Below, piece by piece: positions 43,757-55,610 of a DNA stretch of 64,000 nt. Origin of the DNA: Symbiotaphrina buchneri (Eukaryota > Ascomycota > Symbiotaphrinales > Symbiotaphrinaceae); contig BCIG01000023.1 in assembly GCA_001599915.1 (NCBI GenBank), forward strand, positions 434,001 to 498,000. Reading direction: 5' to 3'. Position 1 is the stretch's first letter; each line of letters starts with the position of its first letter. The position numbers and the translations under genes were made by a program. The notes below the pieces were generated by a model that made no database searches, was not told where the DNA came from, and worked only from the letters and a program-made list of their open reading frames with translations.

Positions 43757-46700
43757 TCACTCGTCCTGTTCAATATCATACTCAAATCCCTCTTCTCCCA
43801 ATCTCTTTCCCAAGCCTTCGCTTCCCATCACTCCCCAACCGCGCCTCTGGGCCCCAGCGCTGCTGCTGCCCCTTGCTGCAGACGGTTGATACCCCCACCC
43901 TGCACCGTGGCCCTGAACCAGCGCCAGCGCCGGCATCAAAGCCACGACTCGTCTGCGCCCACATCTGCCCGGGCACATACGCCACAGCCATCGCCTGGGT
44001 AGCATTAGCGTGGTAACTCGGCGCAGCGAAAGTCGACGTGTTCGCCGCAGAAGTATAGCTCCCGCGATGAGCCGAGGCCTGCTGCTGCTGCAGGACCGAG
44101 TGGTGGTGGGAGGAGGACGACCAGCCAGGGGCAGTCCCGTAGGGCGAGGCGGACGCCGCGGGTGTGTTGGGCGCGTAGGAGAGCGTGGTGCTGCTCGGCG
44201 TGCGGGACATGCTGGTTGAGGTCGTGTAACCCGAGGAGAGACGGGGCGGTGGGGTGAGTGTGGACGAGGCGGGGTTGCGTTTGCCGCGGGAGGTAGATTG
44301 GGGCGGTGATGTTAGAGGGTTGGATTGAGCCTGGGCGGAGGTGTGCTGGAATGACATAGGCGCTTCAGATCTAGGAGGCATGGTACTGGAAGGAGCGCCG
44401 GTGCTAGAGGGCATAGCTCCCTCAAGCAAGTCCAGAACCGGCATGGCCACGTCCTCCATATGCTTCGCCAGATGCGCCGCAAGCTTCTTCCAATTAGCCA
44501 GCCTCTCGCCACAGAACGCGCAGGGCTCGACCTGCACCACGCGCTCCACCTCATGATGCCACTGCTCGACCAGGCGCATCGTCTCCGCCGTGTCCTGCAC
44601 CGCCGCTGGCTCCCGGCCGGCGAGGGCCTCCTGGCGGGCAGCCGCGCGCGCGGCCTTGACGCGGGGCTCGGGCATGCGGTGCTCGCGCACGAGGTGCTGG
44701 ACGAAATTATCCTTGCGGAAGCAGCGGTGGGCGCAGGCCTCGAACTCGCAGCGCCAGGACTCGAGCTGGCGGTGGCGCTCGCTCTCGTGCCGCACCCAGT
44801 CGGCCTTGCGCTTGAAGGATTTGGCCTCGCTGCATCCCGCGATGGTGCATGTGAAGTACTGCACGTCCTCGTGTACGTGCTTGGTCCAGTCACTGGGCTT
44901 GCTGATGGTTTTGACTTTGAAGCAGAGGGGGCATTCGAAGGTCGCGGGGAGCCGAGGGACGGGTGGGAGAGGGATCCCGGGTGGGAAGTTGCTGCTGTTC
45001 AGGGGCTCGGTTGTTGAGGGCCCGCTGGATCCTATGTCGTCTTCCGATGTGGCGGCGTGAAAGGACGTTTGCATCTCCGCGTCATTAGTCCCTGAGAAGT
45101 TGTCGTTTCTGAAGACGGAACAATAGTTGTGGGATAAGCAATTCCCATTCTTGATCTTGTTCTCATGCTCGATTTTGTCCTCCATCAACCTATTGTATCG
45201 CTTGACCTGCTGATCGGCCAGTTTCTCTATAAGATGTGGTGCACCTCTGGGGTACATCTGGCGCAGACGTGCCTGGACTCTTGTCCTGCTCAGGGACGGC
45301 ATGTTAACCCTCTGCTCCAGTACGTCAAATGAGGCTTCCTCCCCTTCATCACTACCCTCTTCTTCTTCTTCTTCTTCTTCAATGGCTCCGATAGCATATT
45401 CTGCACTCGTCTGGTGCCTTCCATGTTGTTCCTCTTGTCCCGTAAAGTTTCGAAGGGGAGTCGTTGTTCCGGTCGTGCCTGCTGTAGGACTGGCCACTGT
45501 CTCCGGCGCTGATTTACCCCTACTTCGAGTCTGAGTGAGGCTGCTGGAACGCATTCTCTTGTTTGGTGGAGCAAGCGCTGCTGTCGCGCTGAGGGCTCTG
45601 CCAGTTCTGGCTCCTGTTGATGAAGGCTGGGGAGCAGTCCGATTTGGGGCAGAAGTGTGGACGTCAACCGCGTTGGTTTGACCGGCTGCATGTGTCCTTG
45701 ATATCTTTCTTGGGGGCTCACATACCCCATTGGTGAGCGACTGTGCATATTGAGGCACCCCTTGGTCGGGCATATCCAATTGCGTCGGATAGTATACTTT
45801 TCTCTTTCCTACTCCTCCCATGCTTGATAGCTGTCCAGGGCTGAGCTTGTAGGAGTCTGAAGGACCGGCGATGGTCCCGAACGCAGGCGTAGAGGAAGAC
45901 GAACTCGTGTTGGACAGTCCATAACCTCCCCCGCTCGCAGCCCGATCACCCAGGCTCACTGGCATCGTCTGATCTGTCTCAAGATTTTGTTCCAAGCCAA
46001 AATCCATGTCAAACATCGCATCTGTTTCATGGGCCATGACAGTCTGTTCAGGTGCCGAACTGAAACACCCCTGAGGATACCATTGTGGCGCAGAATCCGC
46101 TGCAGGTTGGGAACCTTTGACAAAGCATGAGGGGATATTTTCCGGGAGAGCGTCCCAGCCAGTGGCTTGTGGTTGAACAGACGTTGTCATAGGGTATTGG
46201 TCAGCAACCTCGGGCGCTTCAGCAGTGCTCTCTGGTCTGGATCCAGAGTAGGTAGATGTTGTGAGGAAATCTTGCTCTTGCATCCAAGACGAATTGTAAG
46301 ACATATCCAAGGGCTGTGAGCTGGCATAGCTGCTCTCCGCGGCAGCAAAGAGATTATTCAAGGACTGAAAGCGGTCCACATCCATTAGAGCCGATGAGGG
46401 ATACGAGCTTCCGCCCTGCTGACCATTGTACGCCATCCGGGTCTGTACATGCTGGGCCAACTGCTGCTGGTACTGTTGCTCGTTCGCAGACAGTGCAATG
46501 TCAACATTCGGTTGGGTGGTCGTGTCTGGGATGTCCGAAACACCCCAGCCCGAATACTCCTGCGCGAGGTCCAGAGTCGTCGCAGTCGTCATCGGCCTTT
46601 GGCTGCCTACGAAAGGCCTCGCTGAACTGTGTGCGAGAAGTCTCGAAGCCTGCTCAGGAGGAGTGTTGCTGCCTTGGCTTTGACCTTGTGCTGCATATCG

Positions 46701-47666
46701 TGGCATGCAGCCTGGTGGATAGAGCAAGTTTGATTGATAAGTCTGCCGGTCCACTGTGGGCGAAGCACTCAGGCGATGCAAACTGCGAGCGGTCCCACTT
46801 CTTCCACCTGTATTCCAGGATGAAAGAGCGTACTGACTCGGTTCATTTCCACCTGCCGAGCTGCTTGGGGTAGCAAAGACTGCAGCGGGGCGATTCGAGG
46901 TCGTAGTATTTGCTGTCTGAATGAACTCTGGACTCGAGGTGGGCGGGATACGGAGCTCAGCCGGGGAAGCTGGGCTTGCCACGTCGGATGGCACCGGAGT
47001 GATGAGTTGCTTGGTGTTCTCCAAATCTGTCTTGGCCAAGCGGATGCTGAGTTCTCCTTGGAAGGAGCCTTGCATGGACGGAGCTGAGCGTGGTTGCTTC
47101 AAGTAGACTTGCTCGAGGCTCGCTCCTAGTTTTGGCCTTCCTCGCAATCCTTCCTGTGGGTCCGACACGAAGCCCGTGCCAGCCCCAGCTAAAAGCTCAT
47201 CAAGTGTAGGTGTTGTGTATCCGTCAGCGGAGCCAAAGGGCTTCGAGACACCAGAAGGAGGGCTCAATGACCCGTGGAGCGATGATGGCGACGGAAAGTA
47301 TGGGTTGTAGTGCGAGGAAGTGGAGGACCGGGGAGGGTGACGAAGCTCCGCTGATGTATTAAGATGGCCGCGATGGGCTCGGATGTCGACTGCGCCTTGA
47401 CGATAAGGTATTGGGATCGGGCGAGACGGGGCCGGCAACTCGTGGGCAGGTGACTGATGGATGTATGCCTCTGGACTGGTGTCGCCTAGATCGTGTGCCT
47501 CGGAAATGTCTTCTGAAGACTGTAACTCGGAATCGAAGGCGGGCACCTCAGCAGTGAGCGTCTCTTCGCCGTGTATGTGCACGAAGGAGCTGTCTGGGGT
47601 ATCGAACGAATCTTGATAAAGATCAAACGCGTGGTCAAACAGATTCGGACTGAAAGCAGAAGACAT
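43757..47666 (-). CDS. large C2H2 zinc finger regulator
   Basis: A predicted transcription factor of about 1,290 residues. I start at the ATG at 47666 (MSSAFSPNLFDHAFDLYQD); a GTG-initiated extension of four codons is not needed. Residues 1-780 are disordered, rich in Ser, Pro, Gln and Thr. A Glu run (coded by CTT/TTC repeats near 45360) precedes the conserved helix NMPSLSRTRVQARLRQMYP and EKLADQQVKRYNRLM, typical of this ascomycete family. Fingers begin near residue 909: FECPLCFKVKTISKP...DWTKHVH, FTCTIAGCSEAKSFKRKADWVR, WRCEFEACAHRCFRKDNFVQHL, and a final CAFCGERLANWKKLAAHLAKH. The C terminus is low-complexity. The uninterrupted frame stops at 43782. A 40 nt GTGCAG...GCAG intron (43905-43866) would instead end at 43757 with GEEGFEYDIEQDE. 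Which is right is unresolved. Confidence 0.85.
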
Positions 47667-50600
47667 TTTAGTCGGCACAGATGCTTGAGGATGAGTCTGC
47701 TAACTTCAGAATGATGTTGGGTGTACTGCAGGGTATGTGTGAACACAAATGGGGCGCATGCTTCACTGCCTACAGGCAGGGCAGTGGTAGCAGACACTTA
47801 TTAAATCCACAACAACGAACTCCCGACAATTTTTATGCGCAGGGGGGATCAAAAGACGATTGAGATAAACAGCAAGATTCAAAAATCGGTGCTCTCTAAT
47901 ATAAAAGCTATCGGGAGTCCGTCCCTTAGCGGGAGGGAGGTCCGATTGTTGTCAGGACGCGGCGAGGGTTTGCCGGCAGGGAGGTAGTGGCCTCAATTGG
48001 ACGAATAAGACTGCTCGACACAGGACAGATGGACGCAATTGCAGGCAGGCGATGGCTGGCAGGTTCAGTCAGGGTCTGCTGGTCGCAAGGCAGAACCAGT
48101 CTCACGATTGCAAGTATGAGAGATATAAAGAGAAGTACTGTAAAGTGAGGCGATGACTCTGCACGGGGAGAGGGTAGATAAATTAATTAATTGCTGGAAA
48201 GTATGACAACATCTGAAGGAGATAGCTTGTTGACCGCTGGGGGGTATCCACCTGGGAGGAATGTTTCCGCTTGCATGCAGCATGACACTGGGGGAAGCAG
48301 ACCGACAAAATGCGCCGGTCCAACCTTGAAAGAGTACATGCGGGCTTGGTAGCCATCGCGTGCACTTGCTCTGTACCTTGGTCCCGGGCATGTGGCTATG
48401 TGCCGACGGTGTGTCGGTGTGTCGGTGTTGAACAATAAGGTACGGAACGGTCCAAGGTATTCCTCCCTCTTGTCCCGCGCAACTGGTAGGCTGTACGACG
48501 AGCACTGCATGGATAGAAGGATGGGGGTTCGTTTAGTGCGACAAGCCAGCTCGCCAGTACGGCTGACTGATGGCTGCTCCACCCAACGGCGCCGCGGCTT
48601 GGCTGTTGGATCCTTGCTCCGAGCCTTCTCGTCTCGGAATAACGCCGCTGCCTTATGACGCTTTTAGAAACTCCTAGCAGAAGTCTAAATCTGGGGCCAG
48701 CGATCTCCTCTCATCCTATGGATTTGCGACATCCCTACCTAGGATGTGGTGGTTGTGTCTTGCGATAATGCTTGCTGCATGAGCAATTTCAGCGAAGTGT
48801 ACCTTACAATCCCAGGACTCAATGGCCAGGTTTCGATTGAGCCCTGCGCCCCTTCTCCTCCATATGCGGTAATTGTCTTCTCAGTGGATGAAATCAGCTG
48901 TACCCTAGGTAGTAGTTGTGGTACACATTGCTACGAAGTAGGTAGTGTTATGCGAATGCTCTGCTCGAGTCCCTGTGCAATCGACGTACAAAGTAAATTG
49001 ACATTGGCAGCCATGGTGCATGTGAACATTCCGCAAAACCTTGTCGCGCATAGACGGCACGGGAATTGACGTCGATGGAGTTTTAGTCAGGAAGGTTACC
49101 TCCTCATAGCCACTGTGAGTCTAGCAGTCATTGAAGGAGAGTTATTGTTGCGGTGTCGGTGGAAAGTGGAGGATTAGTGGAGGCTGCGCCCCGGCACTAC
49201 GGATAACCGTAGGCGATCGGGAGGGGAATCCGTGCGCAACCTTGGCTTGATTGTGCGTGAGCTTCATGCCTTCCCAGCATCGTCGACGTATTTGTCTCTC
49301 CTGTATTCTCGCTCTTTCGGCGTTTCCACGTTTGCAAAAGCTTCTCAGCTGAGGACGGCGCAGGGAAGCCTTCGTCTATCATGTCCTAAAGAAGGGGGCC
49401 AAAATTGCGCGTCCGAGTCCGATGACTTTCGCGGGCGTCGATCCCCCCTGTTTTCGCTCAAGGGACAGTTGTTCTAGCGTGATTCTACCGTCCTTCTAGC
49501 GTGCTTCCAGAAGAAATGCCTCAAGGTTCGAAGAGTTCCCGTCTTCCCCAACCCCTGCTTGTGATGCCCATGCCGAGACACCCTCCGCAGCTTGTTCCCT
49601 TTTCCTGTTGCACGTTATCACGCTGTGCCGCGCTGTTCGTCACTGTGGCACCAGCGGTCAGGACAGCCGAAGGCAGCCATCAGTGTCCACCACTCCATCT
49701 GCGCAAGGGAGCCTCACGGTTCACGGGTCGTGTCTGTTTGTTTGGAGGACCACTTTCGCCGAGGTACTCGACAGGTAGTCCCTTGGCGGGGATGGCCGTG
49801 TGACTTGCATTCCCTCCGTAAGCGGTAATCGGTAAGCATTTACCTCAAACATCCAACCAACTCATCACCGGCTCCGGCACCTCGATCCGCAAGTCCAACC
49901 CTGGCCGTCGCGCGCCATCGCGATCCTCTGTTGTGTCCAATTGTTAATGCCCAGTCGAGATATCGCCGGGCCAGTAGCGCACGTGTAGCCTCGAATTCTT
50001 AATTCGAGACATCGATGCCTCGTTCCTTGCATCGTCATCATCCCTGCCGGCGTGTGTCCACCGCTCGGCTCGGCTGGATGTGGCTTGGCACACCCCTTCC
50101 TCCGAACGGAGTATTATTATCAGTTTGAGTTCCAGCAACGTTGGCTCTGGAGATGCCGCACAGCCGCAGTCGCATGTGACTCAACTCCAAAAGCCCAGCT
50201 CAGACCTTGAGCCTCCCATACTTCGACGTTGGGGGTCGCTGTCGCTCCGCTCTTCGATATCGCTTGATATCGCGCTCCCAAGGGAAGGCATTACGTAGGT
50301 CTTGGCGTCGGGAGCTTCTTCCTCGCGTTGAGTTCCTCACGACGGCCATGCCTCCGAAGCGAAAAACTGAGCCGAAGACAATCTTTGGGAATCCAACACC
50401 TAAGAAGGTGTGTCTTTCTGACATATTATGCTCCCTTCTCAATAATGAGTAGTGATTTCTTCACCAGTCGCTGCTTACAATGCCTTGATAATGCCAAGGC
50501 GCTTGGCTTGGCGCCATGTGTGGCTTGGAAAAGGGGGCTGAGCGATATCCCTGAAGCATCAGTGTACAAAGAACCTTTGGCTTTCAGGGAGCCAATCTGT

Positions 50601-51451
50601 GAACATGCTTGTTCTTTCAATGATAGGAAATTAGAAAACCCATACCTTTCTATACTGGCTGAACTGGACGTGCATGATCCTTGGAACCTGATATTGTAAT
50701 AACTCATAGTACGAGGAGACCTTAAAGTACGATAACAACAAAGAAACAGATCCTTGTGGGCAAGAACGCTTAAGGAGATGAGTTTAGAAAAAGGAAATAA
50801 AAACGAAAAGGAAAGTTATCAAAAAGGAAAATCCTCCAAAATGGCAAAAAGTTTGGGCCATGACCTCGTGAGGTCAGGATACCCTATGAAAACCCAATCT
50901 ATAGTGGAAGAGGTTTTACATCAGAAGCCATAGTAATCCAGACTATTCGACTCCCGATCACACATTCGGAGACTATATTCGGATTCATGGAAACTGCAGA
51001 TAGTGATTACTTCGGCCCCTATATGAGGTAATAGCTTTTCACGTCAGTTTGACCACTGCACCATCACTCCTACTGGTTGCAATAATCGTCGTCTACAGCG
51101 TGGCTCGAACCTGAAACAGAGCAGAGGCATGTGATTGCAGGTGAGGTGAATGTCTTCCTGCCTTCATATGACACTAAGGTCATCCACCAAGAGCATCCGC
51201 CATCTCCATGCGCCGCCTGAGATGAGCTTCTGTTCCTCCTTAACCTCCTACCACCATCTCACCTCCCGCGCATCGCTCCAGCTCAATCAGTCAGAACCAC
51301 CCTTCTCCTCCCGCCCATCCGCCCACACCCACTCCAGCTCAATCCTCCTCCACCGCCTCGTCGCCTCCCAGCTCCCCTCCCACTCCAACCATCCCTCCTC
51401 CCCCAACCCCATCTCCAGTCTCCGCCTTCTATCCAACCAGCACGTCCATAA
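47667..51451. other. 3.8 kb upstream region of the large C2H2 gene, no supported gene
   Basis: Upstream DNA of the minus-strand C2H2 gene. Frames of 80-146 codons overlap on both strands without family resemblance. Between about 50430 and 51000 base composition shifts to AT-rich with A-runs, unlike the flanks. At 50349 a frame begins MPPKRKTEPKTIFGNPTPKK in good start context but ends after about 35 codons. I could not extend it by splicing with confidence. Confidence 0.45.
50349..50452 (+). other. doubtful short reading frame with a basic start
   Basis: The ATG at 50349 has a good context (CGGCCATGC) and opens MPPKRKTEPKTIFGNPTPKK, then GTGTGTCTTT, which could be a splice donor. Read straight through, it stops at 50452. 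Downstream plus-strand frames up to 50699 are open but unrecognised. It could be the first exon of a small or decayed gene, or chance. Confidence 0.25.
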
Positions 51452-51781
51452 CTACCCCGCCGCCAAAAGCAGGGCCAGTATCCAGAGATCCCACCGCCCC
51501 CAGAACGCCCGCACCCGCGAGTGTAGATCGTACCATTTGGACAGGCACAGGTAGAACAGCCGTGCGCGGCGCGTGGGCTGTAGGTGTGGCGGGACGGCGT
51601 GCGGGTTGGCGTTGAGGTTTTGTGGGGTGGAAAGGTGTGGTGTGTTTGCGTGTGTGTCGCCGTAGAGTTCCTGCAGGTAGCGTTTGCGCGTTGTAAGGTG
51701 CGAGGAGCTCGGTGAGGAGGCGTGTTGAGCGCGGGACTCAGAGGTGGAGTTTGGGCGCTTGAGGATTGAGCGTCGAGACAT
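51452..51781 (-). CDS. possible small membrane-anchored protein, unknown
   Basis: A 109-codon frame from the ATG at 51781: MSRRSILKRPNSTSESRAQ, a Ser/His-rich basic region with LTTRKRYLQELYG, then RRARLFYLCLSKWYDLHSRV and WGRWDLWILALLLAAG at the end. The C terminus would be a short hydrophobic tail anchor. The stop overlaps a GTAGTT that could be a splice donor, so the true end may lie further on. The codon pattern looks more like a protein than the other frames here, but I recognise no family, and the opposite strand is also open because of the C-rich composition. Confidence 0.4.
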   Translation of the reverse strand: MSRRSILKRPNSTSESRAQHASSPSSSHLTTRKRYLQELYGDTHANTPHLSTPQNLNANPHAVPPHLQPTRRARLFYLCLSKWYDLHSRVRAFWGRWDLWILALLLAAG

Positions 51782-52499
51782 GAGGAGATGTTTGCTGGAT
51801 GGACAGAGTGGTGTTGCTGGATGGTAGGTGTCGGATACAAGCTTGCTAATTTGGAGGTTCAAGGGACTTGCTGCAAAATCGGCATAGACGGTAATGACAG
51901 ACAGGATGTGATGAGGAAACAGAGGTGTAAGACGAAAATATTCACTCTTCACGTGGGTTAATGAGTGAATGTGCGTTTGTAGGGCTCGAATCCAGGTGCT
52001 GGGACAAAGAAGTCGGCAGTTGTGCTTTGCACGACAATTACGCCGGATATAGGACGATCAATGAGATGGCCAAACCGTGCACATAATGAAAGCCCGACGA
52101 CTAGGAAAAAGAAACCAAATGGAAAGGCGATTTTCTGAAGTTCTAGACTCAAGTCGAACCCTTATCGATGTATGTGCCGTGGCAGACTTTGTTGTAGGAA
52201 ATATGGACGACTGCATCATCCTCGACTAAATAATAGGAGGTGATAAAGGGCTTTACTTAAGACAAAGGCAAAATAAATAGGAAGACCCGGATTTTGGCAT
52301 GCCCTGGGCAATCACGCATAGAACAAGGAAAATGCATGTAAGCTCTTGCGAAGGAGAAAGCTGACGTTCGTCAATCGCTTTTCATTTTGTTCCTAGCTAG
52401 AGCTTGTGTCATGAATCGTAGCAAATTATGTATGTGCTGCCGCAGGATGAATCCGTCCCCCTTGCCGGCATCTTTTTTGGTACCTGGCCCTCTCGGGGC
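51782..52499. other. intergenic region
   Basis: AT-rich 3' flank of the SDR gene and possible upstream DNA of the small minus-strand frame. No gene or RNA is seen. Confidence 0.5.
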
Positions 52500-53664
52500 T
52501 TAGTTCGAAGCGGGCTGGATCAGAGTCATGCCTATTGGTGTCAGTTATAGTCTCAGGCTTCCTGGTGACCAATGGAGAGTGACTCACCTCCATCAGGGTA
52601 CAAGATCTGAGCGTTCAAGAAGTTACCAGCAGGGCTAGCCAGGAATAGTATGCAAGAAGCCATGTCGGCATCATGGCCGGGGCGACCTGCAGGGTTACTG
52701 AGCTGCTCATTCTCGAGTTTCGATTTCTGCATCTCGTTCGAGTCTCCGGCAGTCATTTCACTCGGGAACAGACCAGGTGCGATGCTGTTGACGCGGACCT
52801 TACATTCCGTGAAGGTCGTGGCCATCATCTTGGTCAAGTGGATCAAACCTGAAGAGTTCAGCGGGGGTAGGCTCGACTGGACTGAAAGCCGATCTTACCT
52901 GCTTTTGACGTAGCATATGCGAATTGACCCGAGCTGGTTCCTTTCATGACACCTGAAATGCTGGTGATGTTGACAATACTTGGTGAAAACCCCGGAGTAG
53001 CCTCCCGAGCTTTTGTCAACAGGGGCAGAAAAGCTGCAGCCACGAAAAACTGTGCAGTGATGTTGGTCTGGAATGTCGCGGCCCAATGTGCCGGGTCACT
53101 CTTCCACAGATAGTCGGAAACAGATTGACCGTCCTTGAAGTCTGGCTTTTCCGCATTCGAGAAGCGGGTGTTCTGATCGGTCGCTATGCCGGCATTGTTG
53201 ACAAGGATATGGACGCCATTCGGCTCGTTTTTCGCGACCTCGGTGGCCATGGCCTTGACATCATCTTTGCTGGTGATGTCGCCGGATAGCCTATACAATG
53301 TACTCTGTGAGCTGATGCATTGGCGTATGTCTCAGGTAACTTACGCGACGATCCTGCCCGGCTCGGGGCTATACTTCTCCTCCACTTGCTTCAGTGCTTC
53401 TTCACGGCGGCCGGTAATGTATACCTTGGCCCCATTGGCCACGAGCGCCTGAGTTATCATCAGACCAATCCCAGTGCCACCGCCAGTAACCACTGCGGTG
53501 TAGCCCTTGACGTTGAAGAGCTTGGAGGCCGTAAGGTCCTCCGTACGAGCTGAGCCTGTTCCACCTAGAGACATAGTTCGTGATGCTGCGGGGACAATTG
53601 AGAAAGTTGATGGTTTGAGGAAAGAATTACGGAGAGTAGAGGAAGATTTGAGAATACGGAGCAT
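52500..53664 (-). CDS. short-chain dehydrogenase/reductase with mitochondrial-type leader
   Basis: An NAD(P)-dependent oxidoreductase of the classical SDR superfamily, 334 residues. Four exons, 53664-53345, 53290-52899, 52848-52588 and 52531-52500, join in phase with GT-AG introns. The N terminus (MLRILKSSSTLRNSFLKPST) is rich in Ser, Arg and Lys without acidic residues, a likely mitochondrial targeting signal. A second in-frame Met at residue 31 (MSLGGTG) could start a cytosolic form. The cofactor motif TGGGTGIG is at residues 60-67, NNAG follows in the next exon, and the catalytic Tyr-x-x-x-Lys is Tyr232 to Lys236 (YATSK). SITSISGVM holds the catalytic Ser. The last exon codes only MTLIQPASN. 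It resembles fungal proteins annotated as RhlG-like or 3-oxoacyl reductase family; the substrate is unknown. Confidence 0.9.
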
Positions 53665-55610
53665 TCTTCTTTTCAAGAAGAACAGAAAGTGAGGTGGGAC
53701 TTTGATGTGGAAGGTGCGCCCATAATGTGACGTTTACGCGTGGTTGAGAGACCGCGTATTGGAACGATCATCATGACGACAGAATGGGACCTGAATCGGA
53801 CAAACCTTTCCGTGCCGTCTTCCCGGCCGTTGGCCGGTACAGCATGCCCTTCTTACTTTATTTTGCATGTGTGTTCAGTTAGTAACGTACAGTGGCATTG
53901 TGGAATGGCCCATATTTGGAGATGGGAATTGGATGGTCAACCACACATCGCGTTATCTGGTTGAGGAGAGTTGATACGATCGTATTTTGAGCACAGGGCA
54001 CTCGCTCCGAGGGCTTGGCTTGACATCGTCACTTAGGACCTTGCTGGTCAGCCAATCAGATCAGAGACATAGCGCGTCGATTGAAACGCGAGTGAGCACT
54101 GAGCTGCAATGACGATGAGACAACAGTGATTTGAGTACAATTCTTCCTACCGTTGTAACATTGATAATCGACTGCACGCTATATTTTGCTCGATGTTTCA
54201 ACTCAATAACACTCAATATAAGTTGTTGATCGGCAGTGCCCCCGTTCGTGATCCGCCAATACCATGCCGCTTCCCCAGCATCGCGGGGATAGCCGACTCC
54301 GCTATGCAAGACGATAAGCAAATTCCGAATTGCCAAATGGATAGTCATCAAAGCAGGCATCAGGGCATCAACGTGCAGCAAATATACTCTTAGGTAGAAG
54401 CCACAGTGCGAATTGGAATTGTACAAGAGAAAGCCTGTAGGAAAGCGCCCCGTAACCCGAAACAATCGTTATCATTGGGTAGTGGTGATTCCTCCCTCCG
54501 CAACGATAGGCTTGTTCCGGCTAGCGACTTTGTTGGATCGGTAGATTCGTCTTGCAGGACACACCCACCACCGTACGAGCGCATTCAGGCTGGGGGAAAG
54601 GAATGCTGAGTGGTCGCGTGGACACTTTGCAGATTCGGCCCCCAGTAAGACAGGACAAATCAGTTCGTTCTGTTGTTCACCGCCAGAGTGGCATTGTTTA
54701 TCATAACCACAAAGGATTTCACGACGACAGCAAGCAGTGCACGCATGTGAAAGAAAAGGAGGAAAAGGGTCGCGTCCTGGTGGTGGTCGACGTTCCCTTT
54801 TCTTGCTCAGGCCACACTCAGGTTCAGCGGGCAGTGGCGGAGAAACAAGGCTAAAACTGGACGCTAGCGAAAAGCGACCGACTTCCATCCAGGTCCAGAC
54901 ACACCAGAACAACTCGCCTACCTGGTCCTCCGCTGAAGATCCATCTCTCCATCACACCATACAATCATATCTCATCTTCTCCTCCAAACCTTTTCTCTCC
55001 GTATTGTCCTTTGGCTCTTCAATTGAAGCCTCACCTCCTCGGCAAGCCTCTGCAGTTGCATCAGTATCCATAACCACTCAACCTACGACAGTCTTCTCGG
55101 CTTTACTCGCAATGTTTCCGCAGTGACGTTGCCGGTTCACCCGAGACGGAGGGACTTTCGAAACTGTCGCTACAATCTCATCGTTGAGGTTCATGGTAAA
55201 CTCACGTCAGCCTCTGGCAAATCGTCACAGCTATTCTGACAGAGCGCTCAGTGCATAACCTGTTTCGAGCGGACCTTCTGCAAACTGGCTTTCTCGTCTC
55301 CGCACTCTGTGCTACCCCCTCAACCACATCTCGAATGAGCTCTCTCTTGTCCGCAACGCGACACAACACACTCGTTTCTTCGATTTACGGGTTTCAGTCA
55401 CCACTCGAGCGGGCACACCGCTATTATAATCCCTCATTCCGGATATACCTTTTCCGTTGCTGAATGCTGGGCAGCGCTCTGTGAAAGAGTCGGTAAGCGG
55501 CCGCGCTTGGCGTCATCGTCATAGGCGAAAATCCCACAGGCGACCTGGTCGACAACATACTCTCAGCGATCGTATGTCCATAGAGGGGTTAGAAGAATTT
55601 GCAACGGAGA
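53665..55610. other. divergent 1.9 kb region
   Basis: Upstream DNA of the SDR gene (minus) and the repeat protein gene (plus). The 700 bp before 55611 is C/T-rich like a long leader. Frames of 100-146 codons at 54472-55126 overlap on both strands and show no family features. Confidence 0.5.

Noticed and set aside
43782-44893. Long opposite-frame ORFs within the large C2H2 gene (for example 44312-44893 and 44460-45017)
   Set aside because: These are shadows of GC-rich coding DNA; their Arg/Ser/Ala composition lacks any domain, while the finger frame is unmistakable.
51000-51125. tRNA-like A-box and B-box strings on the minus strand
   Set aside because: TGGTGCAGTGG and GGTTCGAGCC both occur, but in the wrong order and without cloverleaf pairing.
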